Positions 17,216 through 26,798 are shown, numbered from the stretch's first letter. The stretch is 64,000 nt of DNA from CAUZIB01 sp963663925 (GCA_965237405.1 OZ250139.1:806001-870000); one strand, 5' to 3'. Notes: generated by a model not told the origin, from the letters alone. Program-made: numbers and translations.

Positions 17216-17860
17216 ATGTCTCATCGTACTCCGATACAGCGAAAGGTTGATGTCGTATCGCCGGCATCTGATGTCATGCAGGAGGCGGCGATGGCGCTGG
17301 CCGATGGCCTGTTGGTTGCGTACCCCACGGACACCGTTTACGGGATCGCCGCTGACACGGGACGGATCAAGGCGATTGAGCGTGTGTTTCGGGCGAAGGG
17401 TCGGTCGTCCGACCTCGCGATTCCCTTGATCGCGGCGACCATCGACCAGGTGGCAAGCGATGTTGGACGATTGACGCCATTGGCGAAGCGTCTCGCCGAC
17501 CGCTTCTGGCCAGGACCTCTAACGCTCGTGCTGCGTGCCGTCGTCGGGTTAGACCCCCGGCTGCTTGGGGGACGAGATAGCGTTGCCGTCCGCGTTCCAG
17601 ATCACGCGGTCGCCAGAGGTCTAGCGGCGGCACTCGGGCGCCCGATCACTGCGACAAGCGCAAACCGAAGCGGCGGTTCGCCTGGGCTATCGGCTCAGGA
17701 GGTGAAGGAGATGCTCGGTCCGGAGCTTCACCTCGTCCTCGACGGCGGGCGGGCGAGAGGTGACGTGCCGTCCACGATCGTAGATGTGCGTGGAGCGAAA
17801 CCGGTACTTATTCGCAGTGGCGTGGTGCCGTGGAAGCGCGTGCTACAATCGCTGCCGTGA
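17216..17860 (+). CDS. tsaC: L-threonylcarbamoyladenylate synthase (Sua5/YrdC)
   Basis: Makes threonylcarbamoyl-AMP, the activated intermediate for t6A37 in ANN-decoding tRNAs. The YrdC fold is clear: LLVAYPTDTVYGIAADTG (~33-50) with the dsRNA-binding-like pocket, then the KGRSSD region, FWPGPLTLVLRA (~101) and SANRSGG (~147). At 214 aa it is the short TsaC form without the extra Sua5 domain. It heads a run of three genes with GTGA overlaps (tsaC, hflX, TPR lipoprotein). Confidence 0.92.
   Translation: MSHRTPIQRKVDVVSPASDVMQEAAMALADGLLVAYPTDTVYGIAADTGRIKAIERVFRAKGRSSDLAIPLIAATIDQVASDVGRLTPLAKRLADRFWPGPLTLVLRAVVGLDPRLLGGRDSVAVRVPDHAVARGLAAALGRPITATSANRSGGSPGLSAQEVKEMLGPELHLVLDGGRARGDVPSTIVDVRGAKPVLIRSGVVPWKRVLQSLP
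17841..17849 (+). promoter_or_regulatory. Possible internal extended -10 element (TGCTACAAT)
   Basis: TGC followed by TACAAT lies within the end of tsaC, eight bases before the GTG of hflX. It could drive a near-leaderless hflX transcript, in addition to translation coupled to tsaC. It matches the TGCTAnnnT pattern but is inside a coding region, so chance occurrence is possible. Confidence 0.3.
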
Positions 17861-19179
17861 AAAAGTTCGGGCGGGTAGTGCATCACGCTCGGACGAAAGA
17901 GCATGCGGCTATCGTCGGTCTGGCATACGGTTCCCGCCATCGTGACGCGGTTGAATCCTCCCTGGACGAGCTCGGCAGCCTAGCCGAGACCGCCGGCGCG
18001 GCGGTGCAAATCCGCTGCTTGCAGGAGCGGCCAAAGCCCGCCCCGTCTTGCTTTCTCGGCCGCGGCAAAGTCGTCGACTTAGCCCGTGTCTTCGATGAGT
18101 CTGAGGTTGACCTCGTCGTCTTCGACAACGAGCTGACTCCTGTCCAGCTGCGTAATCTGGAAGAGTCCTTTGGGTGCCGAGTGGTGGACCGAACGCAGCT
18201 CATCTTGGATATCTTCGCGTCGCGGGCACGAACTAAGGAAGGCAAGTTGCAGGTCGAGTTGGCGCAGCTCGAATACATGTTGCCGCGTTTGGCCGGTTCG
18301 GGGATCGCTCTGTCGAGGTTGGGGGCTGGAATCGGAACCCGAGGGCCAGGCGAGACCAAGCTCGAGACGGACCGTCGGCGTATCCGACGTCGGATTGGGC
18401 GGCTGGCACGAGAGCTTGAGGCTGTACGCGAGCGACGGGCTCGGTCCCGTGACCGACGTCATAAACATTCGGTGCCAACGGTGGCTCTGGTCGGCTATAC
18501 AAACGCAGGCAAGAGTTCGCTCTTTAATTTGCTGACAAAGAGTAACGCGGTCGTGTCGAACGCATTATTTACGACGCTGGGTCCGTTGGTACGGCCGTTG
18601 CAGCTGCCGGACCACCGAATGGTTCTGGTGTCAGACACGGTCGGCTTTATCAAGCGTCTCCCGCACACGCTGGTTGCGGCGTTTCGAGCCACTCTTGAAG
18701 AAGTGTCGTCCTCGACCCTGCTGCTGCATGTTATCGATGCGAGCCATCCAGATTACGAGGAACGCATGGCCGCCGTACGACGGGTCTTGGAAGAAGTCGG
18801 CGCCGACAAAGTCCAGAGCTTGCTGGTGCTCAATAAGATGGACCGGTTGAGCGGACTGGACCGTGAGCGAATTACCAGGCGATTTTCAGATGCCATTGCG
18901 GTTTCGGCACTGACTGGTGTCGGCCGGTCCGAGCTGGTCATGGCTGTGACGAAGGTCTTGGGCCTCGACGTACGCCGGCTGACCGTGGAGTTCGACGTCT
19001 CGGCCCTGGCCGATAGGCAGCGGTTGTCCCAGCTCTATCGATACGGGCGCGTGCTGCGCCACGAGCGTCGTGGCGGCCGCGTATCCGTGGACGCCGAGGT
19101 GCCGCGGCGGTTCGCCGTCAGATGGTCGGGCCGGCAGCTTGACGAGTGGCCAGGCGGCGAGGGGGTAGGGCAGCAGTGA
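17857..19179 (+). CDS. hflX: GTPase HflX
   Basis: Ribosome-associated GTPase that splits stalled 70S ribosomes. The N-terminal HflX domain contains FLGRGKVVDL and the diagnostic MLPRLAGSGIALSRLGAGIG with the RGPGETKLETDRR linker. The G domain has G1 GYTNAGKSS (~211), G3 DTVGFIKRLP, and G4 NKMD (~327). The start is taken as the GTG at 17857, whose last two bases begin the tsaC TGA (GTGA overlap); an in-frame GTG at 17830 is the alternative. Length 440 aa. Confidence 0.92.
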   Translation: MKKFGRVVHHARTKEHAAIVGLAYGSRHRDAVESSLDELGSLAETAGAAVQIRCLQERPKPAPSCFLGRGKVVDLARVFDESEVDLVVFDNELTPVQLRNLEESFGCRVVDRTQLILDIFASRARTKEGKLQVELAQLEYMLPRLAGSGIALSRLGAGIGTRGPGETKLETDRRRIRRRIGRLARELEAVRERRARSRDRRHKHSVPTVALVGYTNAGKSSLFNLLTKSNAVVSNALFTTLGPLVRPLQLPDHRMVLVSDTVGFIKRLPHTLVAAFRATLEEVSSSTLLLHVIDASHPDYEERMAAVRRVLEEVGADKVQSLLVLNKMDRLSGLDRERITRRFSDAIAVSALTGVGRSELVMAVTKVLGLDVRRLTVEFDVSALADRQRLSQLYRYGRVLRHERRGGRVSVDAEVPRRFAVRWSGRQLDEWPGGEGVGQQ

Positions 19180-20516
19180 GACGCGCGATCGAAACGGCCG
19201 CCGCGGCTGCGGCCGTGCTGGCGGTTGCATGTGCGACGCGCGTGCCGGTTGTCACAGATCCGTCGTATCCGGACTTCCTGTTTCCGACCGTTCCACATGA
19301 GCTTTCGGGATCTAACTCCGCGCCAGCGCACAGAGCAGCTTGGGCCTACTTACAATTAGGGGAGCTGGCAACCGCCGCAACGCGCTACCAGAGGCTGCTA
19401 CAGCAGGCCTCGGAGTTTTATCCGGCCGAAGCTGGTCTCGGCTGGGTTAGCCTGGCCTTGGGCAAAGAGGAAGCGGCGGTTGTCCACTTTTCTGGCGCCA
19501 ACGAGGCCAATCCAGGCTATGTGCCTGCCCTTGTTGGTCTCGGCGAGGCCTACCTGGCACTCGATCAGTCAGAGGCAGCGCTGGCGTCGTTCGAGGCAGC
19601 TCTGGGGGCGGATTCAAGTCTGGTGCACCTCCGACAGACCGTCGAGGAGCTGCGTTTCACCGTGGTGAGCGAACAGATTGTGTCCGCGCGCGCAGCCGCG
19701 GCCGATGGGCGCTATACCTCGGCGGTGGCCGCCTACCACCGTATTCTGGAATCGTCTCCGGAAAGCGGGTTCTTACACATGGAGCTCGGTCGGCTCGAGC
19801 GGCTACGCGGTGATACCGCCGGCGCGCTTGAGCATGCGCGCGAGGCCATTGAACTTGATCCCTTCGACGGTGACGCCTTGGTTCTCGAAGGGGAGCTACT
19901 GGAAGGCTTGGGCGACTTGGACGGCGCGTTGGTATCTTACGAGCGAGCTGACGCGGTCATCTCATCCGAGGAGAGCACGGAGCGGGTCACCCGGGTTCGC
20001 GAGGTGATTCGTATGGCAGAATTACCGGTCGAGGTTCGGGAAATTTCGGGGAAGCCAGAGGTAACGCGCGGAGATCTGGCTGCGCTGCTGGGCCTGCAGT
20101 TGGCCGATCTGCTTGCGGAGGGAGCCGGACAATCAGTGATTATCACCGACACACGCGAGCATTGGAGTAGGGAATGGATACGAACGGTGACCGATGCCGG
20201 CGTGATGCGCGTTGACGCGGCGTATCGCTTCGATCCGTCGCGCCCGGTGCGGCGCGGCGAGCTGGCCGAGGTCGTAGCCGCCACGCTGGATCTGATCGAG
20301 GAGCAGAGCGGCCGCGCTGTGGATGTCGTCGCCGAGTCCCGTCTTGCCGACATGCGTCCTAGCCATCTCAGTCACGCGGCCGCGACCAGGGCGGTGGCGT
20401 CGGGCATCCTCGACCTGTTCGAGAAAGACACATTTCAGCCTGCACGGACGGTCACTGGTTCAGAGGCCTCGGTCGTTTCGGATCGACTCGCCGCGTTAAC
20501 CCGTAACGAGAGGTAA
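19176..20516 (+). CDS. TPR lipoprotein with C-terminal S-layer-homology modules
   Basis: Predicted envelope lipoprotein. The GTG at 19176 overlaps the hflX stop (GTGA) and follows GAGGGGG. The signal peptide AAAAAAVLAVAC ends in a lipobox cysteine near residue 20. Residues ~45-290 are tetratricopeptide repeats (for example YLQLGELATAATRYQRLLQQ, ALVGLGEAYLALDQSEAAL, LVLEGELLEGLGDLDGALVS). The C-terminal ~120 residues contain two SLH-like units, ITDTREHWSREWIRTVTDAG and LADMRPSHLSHAAATRAVAS, each followed by a FxP..PV/TRGE-like motif. A role in envelope organisation is inferred. Being coupled to a ribosome GTPase is odd. Confidence 0.75.
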   Translation: MRRAIETAAAAAAVLAVACATRVPVVTDPSYPDFLFPTVPHELSGSNSAPAHRAAWAYLQLGELATAATRYQRLLQQASEFYPAEAGLGWVSLALGKEEAAVVHFSGANEANPGYVPALVGLGEAYLALDQSEAALASFEAALGADSSLVHLRQTVEELRFTVVSEQIVSARAAAADGRYTSAVAAYHRILESSPESGFLHMELGRLERLRGDTAGALEHAREAIELDPFDGDALVLEGELLEGLGDLDGALVSYERADAVISSEESTERVTRVREVIRMAELPVEVREISGKPEVTRGDLAALLGLQLADLLAEGAGQSVIITDTREHWSREWIRTVTDAGVMRVDAAYRFDPSRPVRRGELAEVVAATLDLIEEQSGRAVDVVAESRLADMRPSHLSHAAATRAVASGILDLFEKDTFQPARTVTGSEASVVSDRLAALTRNER

Positions 20517-20595
20517 CGTGCCCACAAGGTCGCACCGCCTAGTGTGTTCCTACTGTTGGTGTCGATCGAGCTTCTGTTTGGGGCACTAGCGCGCC

Positions 20596-21150
20596 ATGGC
20601 CATCGTCACCTTGGCGAACCAGATCACCCTCGGCCGGCTTCTGCTGGTGCCTGCGCTCGTGTTGCTCGTGCTGTACGGGTACAACGGATGGGCGTTGGTA
20701 ACCTTCATCGTTGCGGGCTTGAGCGATGCTCTCGACGGGCTCATCGCGCGTCGTTCGGGCCAACACTCGAGCCTGGGCGCGCTACTCGATCCCATGGCGG
20801 ACAAGCTCTTACTGGTTTCGACCTTTGTCGTGCTGACAATTCCCGGACTCGGCCTCGCAAACCAGATTCCGGTGTGGCTAACGGTGCTCGTGATCAGTCG
20901 TGACGTCATTATCGTTCTAACGGTCGCGATCGTGAACCTGTCAGTTGGACGATTTACGTTCTATCCATCGATGTTGGGAAAAATCACCACGTTCGTCTAC
21001 ATCCTAACCGGGACCACGACGCTCTTCTTTAATTACCTTGAGTATCATTCGTCGCTCGTCGATGTGATGATCTATGCTGCGCTTCTTGCGACGGTGGCGT
21101 CAGGCTTTCATTACATCCTGCATGCGTCCCGCACCCTGAACCAGGGGTAG
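20596..21150 (+). CDS. pgsA: CDP-diacylglycerol-glycerol-3-phosphate 3-phosphatidyltransferase
   Basis: Integral membrane enzyme that makes phosphatidylglycerophosphate from CDP-diacylglycerol and glycerol 3-phosphate. The CDP-alcohol phosphotransferase signature DGxxAR(x8)GxxxDxxxD is complete in DGLIARRSGQHSSLGALLDP and the following MAD (~residues 42-64). Several hydrophobic segments follow. Length 184 aa. Substrate choice among CDP-alcohol transferases is inferred from the overall similarity and NQITLGRLLLVPALVLL start, which is typical of PgsA. Confidence 0.85.
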   Translation: MAIVTLANQITLGRLLLVPALVLLVLYGYNGWALVTFIVAGLSDALDGLIARRSGQHSSLGALLDPMADKLLLVSTFVVLTIPGLGLANQIPVWLTVLVISRDVIIVLTVAIVNLSVGRFTFYPSMLGKITTFVYILTGTTTLFFNYLEYHSSLVDVMIYAALLATVASGFHYILHASRTLNQG

Positions 21151-21166
21151 GAACAGACGCGGGACT

Positions 21167-22159
21167 TCAAGCGTTTAGCTTCGCCCTGAAATATTCGATG
21201 GTGGCTACCAAGCCGTTGTCAAGGGTGACCTGTGGTTCCCAGTGCAGCAAGGATCGAGCGCGCGTAATGTCTGGCTGGCGGACCTTAGGGTCGTCAACTG
21301 GTAACGGCTGATAGACGATCTTTGAGGATGAATTGACGGCGCTGATGATCTGTTCGGCAATCTGTTTGATTGACATCTCGGATGGGTTTCCGATGTTGAC
21401 CGGATCGTTGGTCGAACTGTGCATCAACCGAACGATTCCATCGACGAGATCGCTGATGTAGCAGAAGCTCCGCGTCTGATTTCCGTCGCCGTGCACGGTG
21501 ATATCGGCGTTTCGCAGTGCTTGGGCGATGAAGTTGGGGACGGCGCGACCGTCGTCGACCCGCATTCTCGGACCAAAGGTATTGAAGATTCTCACGATCT
21601 TCGTGTCGAGTCCGTGATACCGGTGGTACGCGGTGGTCATCGCTTCAGCGAACCGCTTCGCCTCGTCATAGACCCCGCGAGGCCCGATAGGGTTGACGTG
21701 TCCCCAGTAGGTTTCAGGTTGGGGGTGCGTGAGAGGGTCACCGTAGATCTCTGACGTCGACGCCAACACGAATGTAGCTTTCTTGGCCAGCGCGAGACCC
21801 AGCGCGTTATGCGTGCCCAACGCACCGACTTTGAGTGTCGGGATCGGAAAATTCAAGTAGTCGGTCGGGCTTGCCGGGCTGGCCCAGTGGAGGACGAAAT
21901 CTATGGGACCATCGAGATTGATGTAGTTGGTGACATCTTGCTTGACGAAGGTGAAGTCGCGCCCTGCTAAGTGGGCGATGTTGGAAAGGTCACCGGTGAG
22001 CAGGTTGTCGATCCCGATAACCGAATAACCCCGATCCAGGAGGACATCGGTCAGATGTGAGCCCATAAACCCGGCGGCACCCGTGATGACGGCTCGTTTG
22101 CTCACCGGCCACTCAGTCCAGGACTGCTTGCGGCGATCTGGCCTGTCTGACGACGCCAT
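21167..22159 (-). CDS. UDP-glucuronate decarboxylase (UDP-xylose synthase)
   Basis: Short-chain dehydrogenase/epimerase that converts UDP-glucuronate to UDP-xylose. The NAD motif is GAAGFMGSHL (~27-36) and the catalytic triad is STSE...YDEAK (~135-171). The LHWASPASPTDYLNFPIPTL segment and the HPQPETYWGHVNPIGPRGVY block are hallmarks of UXS enzymes rather than dTDP-glucose dehydratases. The upstream divergent ugd supplies the substrate. Start at 22159 or possibly a GTG at 22102, which would begin at SKRAVITG. Last gene of the leftward polysaccharide arm. Confidence 0.88.
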   Translation of the reverse strand: MASSDRPDRRKQSWTEWPVSKRAVITGAAGFMGSHLTDVLLDRGYSVIGIDNLLTGDLSNIAHLAGRDFTFVKQDVTNYINLDGPIDFVLHWASPASPTDYLNFPIPTLKVGALGTHNALGLALAKKATFVLASTSEIYGDPLTHPQPETYWGHVNPIGPRGVYDEAKRFAEAMTTAYHRYHGLDTKIVRIFNTFGPRMRVDDGRAVPNFIAQALRNADITVHGDGNQTRSFCYISDLVDGIVRLMHSSTNDPVNIGNPSEMSIKQIAEQIISAVNSSSKIVYQPLPVDDPKVRQPDITRARSLLHWEPQVTLDNGLVATIEYFRAKLNA

Positions 22160-22165
22160 GGTCCG

Positions 22166-23605
22166 CTAATACGCATGCTTGTGAAAGAAGCCGCGGACGA
22201 CGGTGAGCCACAAAATCTTGACGTCGAGACTGACCGACCAATTCTCGATGTAGTACAAGTCGTACTCGATTCGCTTCTCGATCGATGTGTTCCCCCGCCA
22301 GCCGTTGACTTGGGCCCAGCCGGTCATACCAGATTTGACTTTGTGGCGAAGCATGTACTGCGGAACCTTCTCCTTGAACTGCTCGACGAAAAACGGTCGC
22401 TCGGGTCTCGGACCGACGAGCGACATCTCTCCGCCCAGAACGTTCCAGAGTTGCGGAAGCTCATCGAGACTGAATCGACGAAGAAATGTTCCGACCGGTG
22501 TGCGACGCGGATCGTTGACGCGTGTCCACACCGGGCCGGTGTCTCGCTCAGCGTCGTCGTACATCGATCGAAACTTTAAGACCATAAACGGGCGCCGATC
22601 CAACCCCATCCGTTCCTGTCGGTAGAACACCGGCCCGGGTGAGTTGATCCGGATGGCAACAGCGATAATCGCGAATGGTACCGCAAAGACGATGAGTGCG
22701 GTAAGCGAGACGATGACGTCTATGGCGCGCTTGACGGCGCCGTTTAACCCCTGCAGGGGTACATCGTTGATGTTGATTACCGGAACGCCGTCGAGCTGCT
22801 CGAGTCGAGCCCCCAACGCGATGAACTGCAGGAGGTCCGGGATGACCTTGACGTCGATGCATTTTTGGTTCGCCACCTCAATCAGTTCGATCATTTTCAC
22901 GTGTGCTTCGAGAGGGAGCGCAACGTACAGCTGGTTGATGCGTTCTTCCTCGATTACAGATCCCGCCTCACTGAACGACCCGAGCAGTGGCAGGCCGCGA
23001 TAGCTGATCGAGTCGTGGTCGGTTTTGTCGTTGAGGAACCCAACAACTTGATATCCCAGCTCGGCGTGGTGAAGAAGCCGGTCGGTCACATGCCGCGCGA
23101 GATCGCCAGTTCCCGCAATGAGGACTCGCTTTAGACCGATACCAGCTCGAAATCGGCGCTGGGTATATCGACGTACGACTTCTCGTGATCCGTAGGTCAG
23201 CCCGACGTTGATCACCAAGAAGAGCACCCAGACAATTCGTGACACCTCATAAATGCCCTGCGAACGAGCTGCCGTTCCGGCCGCGTACACTTGAAAGTAG
23301 AGAGTGCCCAGAAGGCCGATGACAACGACCAACACTGTCCCGACCAACACCGAGAAAAAGTCGTCGACGGAGGTGTGGTGTCGTCGCAGGCGGTAGGCGC
23401 CCTGGAGGTGGAACGCCAGTGGTACTAGTGCGCCGATGAACGGGACCATGACGAGATACTGGTCGAAGGGAGGTTGTCCCTTTGGCGCGGCGATGAGGCC
23501 GGTCTCGAAGCGAACCACGTATCCCAGTGCGAACGCAGACATGCCGATCAGGCAGTCGACGATGACATGACACGAGACAAGGACCCGAGTCTGACGCGTC
23601 ACCAT
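22166..23605 (-). CDS. Undecaprenyl-phosphate sugar phosphotransferase (WcaJ/WbaP-like)
   Basis: Membrane enzyme that starts a polysaccharide repeat by moving a hexose 1-phosphate onto undecaprenyl phosphate. Four or five hydrophobic segments lie in the first ~130 residues, then a Rossmann-like CoA_binding_3 domain (VLIAGTGDLARHVTDRLL, ~165) and the C-terminal bacterial sugar transferase domain: PGPVFYRQERMGLDRRPFMV (~332), KFRSMYDDAE, SLDELPQLWNVLGGEMSLVG and GMTGWAQVNG. Length 479 aa. Its start overlaps the end of the upstream glycosyltransferase by 7 bases. Confidence 0.92.
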   Translation of the reverse strand: MVTRQTRVLVSCHVIVDCLIGMSAFALGYVVRFETGLIAAPKGQPPFDQYLVMVPFIGALVPLAFHLQGAYRLRRHHTSVDDFFSVLVGTVLVVVIGLLGTLYFQVYAAGTAARSQGIYEVSRIVWVLFLVINVGLTYGSREVVRRYTQRRFRAGIGLKRVLIAGTGDLARHVTDRLLHHAELGYQVVGFLNDKTDHDSISYRGLPLLGSFSEAGSVIEEERINQLYVALPLEAHVKMIELIEVANQKCIDVKVIPDLLQFIALGARLEQLDGVPVININDVPLQGLNGAVKRAIDVIVSLTALIVFAVPFAIIAVAIRINSPGPVFYRQERMGLDRRPFMVLKFRSMYDDAERDTGPVWTRVNDPRRTPVGTFLRRFSLDELPQLWNVLGGEMSLVGPRPERPFFVEQFKEKVPQYMLRHKVKSGMTGWAQVNGWRGNTSIEKRIEYDLYYIENWSVSLDVKILWLTVVRGFFHKHAY

Positions 23606-24750
23606 GTTCTACCTAGCTTCGTGGCTGTGGCCGTTTCTTCGATACAGGCTCGCATCTCGTTATGAAATCGATCGTAGGAAAATCGCAGCGAGCGCTCACG
23701 CAGGTATGCCGGGTCAAATGAGCCAGTTATAACCTGACAGATCCCGTCGGCGAATGCTTCGGCGCTGAGTTCCTCAACCAGGATGCCAGTGTCCCCATGG
23801 TCAACGATCTCAGTCGCGCCGCCTTGAGCCAGTCCCACGACAGGTCGGCCGCACGCTAGCGCCTCAACGGGTGCGATGCCGAAATCCTCTTCGCCTGGAA
23901 GGAGGACTCCCTGTGCCCCCCGCATCTGCTCCCTTACCTCGTCATCGGTACAGCTGCCGAGGAACGTCACTTCGGGCCCCGCCAGGCTCTCAAGACGATC
24001 ACGCTCGGGACCGTCGCCGATGATACGCAGTGGCACCCGGGTCAGGCGACAGGCCTCAATGGCGAGTTCGATCCGCTTGTAGGGCACCAACGCCGAGACA
24101 ATCAAGAAATACGGGCCTGGTGAAGTCCCGTTCGGACTGAAGAACGTCGTGTCAACGGGTGGATACACTACGCTAGCCATCCGATTATAGTATCGGCGTA
24201 TTCTGGCCGCAACATGCTGGGAAATAGCGACATATCGATTTACACGTCCAGATGTGTCGGCGTCCCATCTCGCGAGGCGTCGGAACACTAGGCCGTACAG
24301 GCGGCTCCGAGCGCGACCGACGCGTCCTGGGCCGAAGTAGGCACCGAACTGGTCCCAAGCGTATCGCATAGGCGTGAAGCAGTAACACAGATGACGCGCC
24401 CGTCCGGTTGGTACCACCGATTTCACCGCGCAGTGGCTCGTGCTGATCACTAGGTCGTAGTCATCGAGGTCGAACTGCTCGACAGCCATCGGGAACAGCG
24501 GGATGTATCGTCGATAGTGCTTGGCGGCGCTTGGCAAGAACTGGACGAAGGAGCGGCGTGGGTTAGCCGCTTCGAGCGCCGTCGAGACAGTCCCGCGAAC
24601 GTGAAGGAGCGTCAAGAGCGTCGCATTTGGTACAAGGGAGCGAATGGCCTCAAGAGCCTTTTCCCCGCCGCGCATGCCAGTCAGCCAGTCGTGGACTATG
24701 GCGACTCGCCGAGCTCCGATGTCTGCTGGCTCAGGTATCCGATGCGTCAT
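23599..24750 (-). CDS. Glycosyltransferase family 4
   Basis: Retaining GT-B enzyme for polysaccharide assembly; sugar unknown. The N-terminus has VAIVHDWLTGMRGGEKALEA, typical of GT4 members that act near mannose or rhamnose transferases. The C-terminal GT4 domain has YFLIVSALVPYKRIELAIEA and the EX7E-type region PGEEDFGIAPVEALACGRPV. The ATG at 24750 overlaps the preceding gene's TGA (ATGA) and is preferred over a longer reading to 24807. Length 383 aa. Confidence 0.88.
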   Translation of the reverse strand: MTHRIPEPADIGARRVAIVHDWLTGMRGGEKALEAIRSLVPNATLLTLLHVRGTVSTALEAANPRRSFVQFLPSAAKHYRRYIPLFPMAVEQFDLDDYDLVISTSHCAVKSVVPTGRARHLCYCFTPMRYAWDQFGAYFGPGRVGRARSRLYGLVFRRLARWDADTSGRVNRYVAISQHVAARIRRYYNRMASVVYPPVDTTFFSPNGTSPGPYFLIVSALVPYKRIELAIEACRLTRVPLRIIGDGPERDRLESLAGPEVTFLGSCTDDEVREQMRGAQGVLLPGEEDFGIAPVEALACGRPVVGLAQGGATEIVDHGDTGILVEELSAEAFADGICQVITGSFDPAYLRERSLRFSYDRFHNEMRACIEETATATKLGRTW

Positions 24751-25865
24751 TGGTCGGCTGCCATCTCCGCATAGATCGCGTGGACCCGTTTTACGGACTC
24801 TTGCCACGAGAACGACCGGGCCCGAACGGCCCCCCGCGCGATGAGATCGGCACGCAGCGCGGTGTCGTCGAGAACACGACGGATGCCGTCGGCGATTGCC
24901 GCCGCGTCATACGGATTGACGAGCACACCTGCATCGCCAACGATCTCTGGCAGCGATGAGACATTCGATACCACCACGGGAGTACCGCTCGCCATGGCCT
25001 CGATCGGCGGTAGTCCAAAGCCTTCATAGAGTGACGGGAAGACGAAGACGTTGGCAAGACGATAGAGTGCGGCCAACGTTTCCTCCGGCTGAAATCCCAA
25101 GAATCGCACGTGCTTGTGAAGATTGTACCGATGCACGGCTCTTCGGAGGGTCGCGTATTTGGACACCTCGCTGCCTGAGATGAGCAGCTTGAGGTCGTCG
25201 TGCTCACCATCCTCGCGGAGGCGAGCGAACGCGTCAATGAGGCGCTCGATGTTCTTGTGCGGTTTGACATTTCCGGCGTACATCACGAACGGGTCATGCA
25301 GTTGATAACGCTCACGTACCTGCTCGACAGCGTCTTCTGGAGGCGGGTTGTAGAACGTGTCCGCGATCGCGTTGTAGATGACCGTTACTTTGTCTTCGTT
25401 GATCCGGAAGAAGCGCAAGATGTCCTGTTTTGAGGCCTCTGACACCGTCAGGATTCGACTGGCCCGGTGGGTTGCTACATAGAAAGCGGCACGCGCGTAC
25501 TTGTGCGCGAAACGATTCTGTAGGTATTGAGGAAAGACTAAGTGGATGCAGTCGTGGATCGTAACGATCGATCGACAGGGGGTAAGCAACGGGAGCACGT
25601 AATGTGGCGTGTGAAACAAATGGGGCTTGACGCGGTTCAAGTGGAATGGGATCGTTAGCTGTTCAGCAACAGAGTACTGGTTGGATGGGTCCACGACGTC
25701 TCGAAAGTTTGGCCCCAGTCGTTGCGATAGACCGAGGTCTTCCTTGCGGCACAGCAGCACGTACTCGCTGTCGTGGTCCAGCTGCGCCAGTTGATTGACC
25801 AGGTTGCGAACATACGTGCCAACTCCGAAGTCATGGAGTTTTCGCACGTCGATGGCTACACGCAC
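24747..25865 (-). CDS. Glycosyltransferase family 4
   Basis: GT-B glycosyltransferase; donor and acceptor not determined. The N-terminus reads VRVAIDVRKLHDFGVGTYVR. The GT4 core contains FVMYAGNVKPHKNIERLIDA and the nucleotide-sugar motif PSLYEGFGLPPIEAMASGTP (~277-296). The GTG at 25865 matches the usual family start; a TTG at 25895 is also in frame. Length 372 aa. It is coupled to the next gene through an ATGA overlap and separated from the upstream GT2 gene by 87 bases. Confidence 0.88.
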   Translation of the reverse strand: MRVAIDVRKLHDFGVGTYVRNLVNQLAQLDHDSEYVLLCRKEDLGLSQRLGPNFRDVVDPSNQYSVAEQLTIPFHLNRVKPHLFHTPHYVLPLLTPCRSIVTIHDCIHLVFPQYLQNRFAHKYARAAFYVATHRASRILTVSEASKQDILRFFRINEDKVTVIYNAIADTFYNPPPEDAVEQVRERYQLHDPFVMYAGNVKPHKNIERLIDAFARLREDGEHDDLKLLISGSEVSKYATLRRAVHRYNLHKHVRFLGFQPEETLAALYRLANVFVFPSLYEGFGLPPIEAMASGTPVVVSNVSSLPEIVGDAGVLVNPYDAAAIADGIRRVLDDTALRADLIARGAVRARSFSWQESVKRVHAIYAEMAADQ

Positions 25866-25952
25866 GTTCGCGACTATAGCAGCGGAACGTTGCAACCGCG
25901 AGGAACCTGTCTTATAACGGGTTCCGGGTCACCACATGGGTGGACTTGGACG

Positions 25953-26798
25953 CTAGCCAGGTGGGTCGCCCGAGCGAGTCGGTGGAGGAAGTTCTCCGCG
26001 TAGGCGCAAGTATAGGCGGAGGACCGGTTCCCAACCTGGATGGTGTTTGGCGTAGAACGCTATCTGGCTGCGTCGATACAGTTGGCGAGTGCCTTGTGGG
26101 ATGTGGGCACCCGAGCGTCCGCGCTGGTGAATGACTGTGACCTCTGGTGCAAACAGCACACGTGCTCCGCGTTCACGGATCGCCGCGCAAAAGTCGACGT
26201 CTTCGCCGTAGAGAAAGAAGCGTTCGTCCAGGAGGCCGACGCCTGTCGCATTGGATCGTCGGACAAGTAGGCATGCGCCGCTGACCCAGTCCGGGGTTGC
26301 CGTGCGCGTGAGTGATCGGCCTATCCACCAAGAAAGAAGTGGGATGTTCGTTGTCAGGACGACGTTCTTGACCTTTTGGATCAGCTCGTTAAGTGGACTG
26401 ACCATCTTACCGAACGAAAGTTCCGCATATCCGGCTTCGTCGGTCAGGCGCGGCCCGACCACAGCGACATTCGTCTCATCACGAAGCCGACCGACGAGAT
26501 AATCGATGGCTCCGGGAGGGACGATCGTGTCGCTGTTGAGGAGGAGCACGAACTCCCCATCAGTCGATCGGATACCTATATTGTTGGCGCGGGCATAGCC
26601 GACGTTGATGGTGTTCTCAAGAACCGTCACGTCAACAAACCGCGCGCGAATTGTCTCGACGCTGCCGTCTCTGGAACCGTTGTCAACGACGACGACGTGA
26701 TGATCGATGGCCGGTGGGGCATCGTGAAGCGAGTGGAGGCAGGCAACGAGCTCCGCGCACGTGTTGTAACTGACGATGACTATCGTGAGTTCAGCCAT
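25953..26798 (-). CDS. Glycosyltransferase family 2
   Basis: Inverting GT-A enzyme, rhamnosyltransferase-like. It begins AELTIVIVSYNTCAELVACL, has VVVDNGSRDGSVETI (~37-51), the DxD-like LLNSDTIVPPGAIDYL (~85-100), WVSGACLLVRRSNATGVGLLD and the FLYGEDVDFCAAIRERG catalytic-base region (~195-211). The ATG at 26798 starts exactly at the GT2 fold and overlaps the end of the upstream gene by 8 bases. Length 281 aa. It is the only GT2 in the locus. Confidence 0.88.
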   Translation of the reverse strand: MAELTIVIVSYNTCAELVACLHSLHDAPPAIDHHVVVVDNGSRDGSVETIRARFVDVTVLENTINVGYARANNIGIRSTDGEFVLLLNSDTIVPPGAIDYLVGRLRDETNVAVVGPRLTDEAGYAELSFGKMVSPLNELIQKVKNVVLTTNIPLLSWWIGRSLTRTATPDWVSGACLLVRRSNATGVGLLDERFFLYGEDVDFCAAIRERGARVLFAPEVTVIHQRGRSGAHIPQGTRQLYRRSQIAFYAKHHPGWEPVLRLYLRLRGELPPPTRSGDPPG

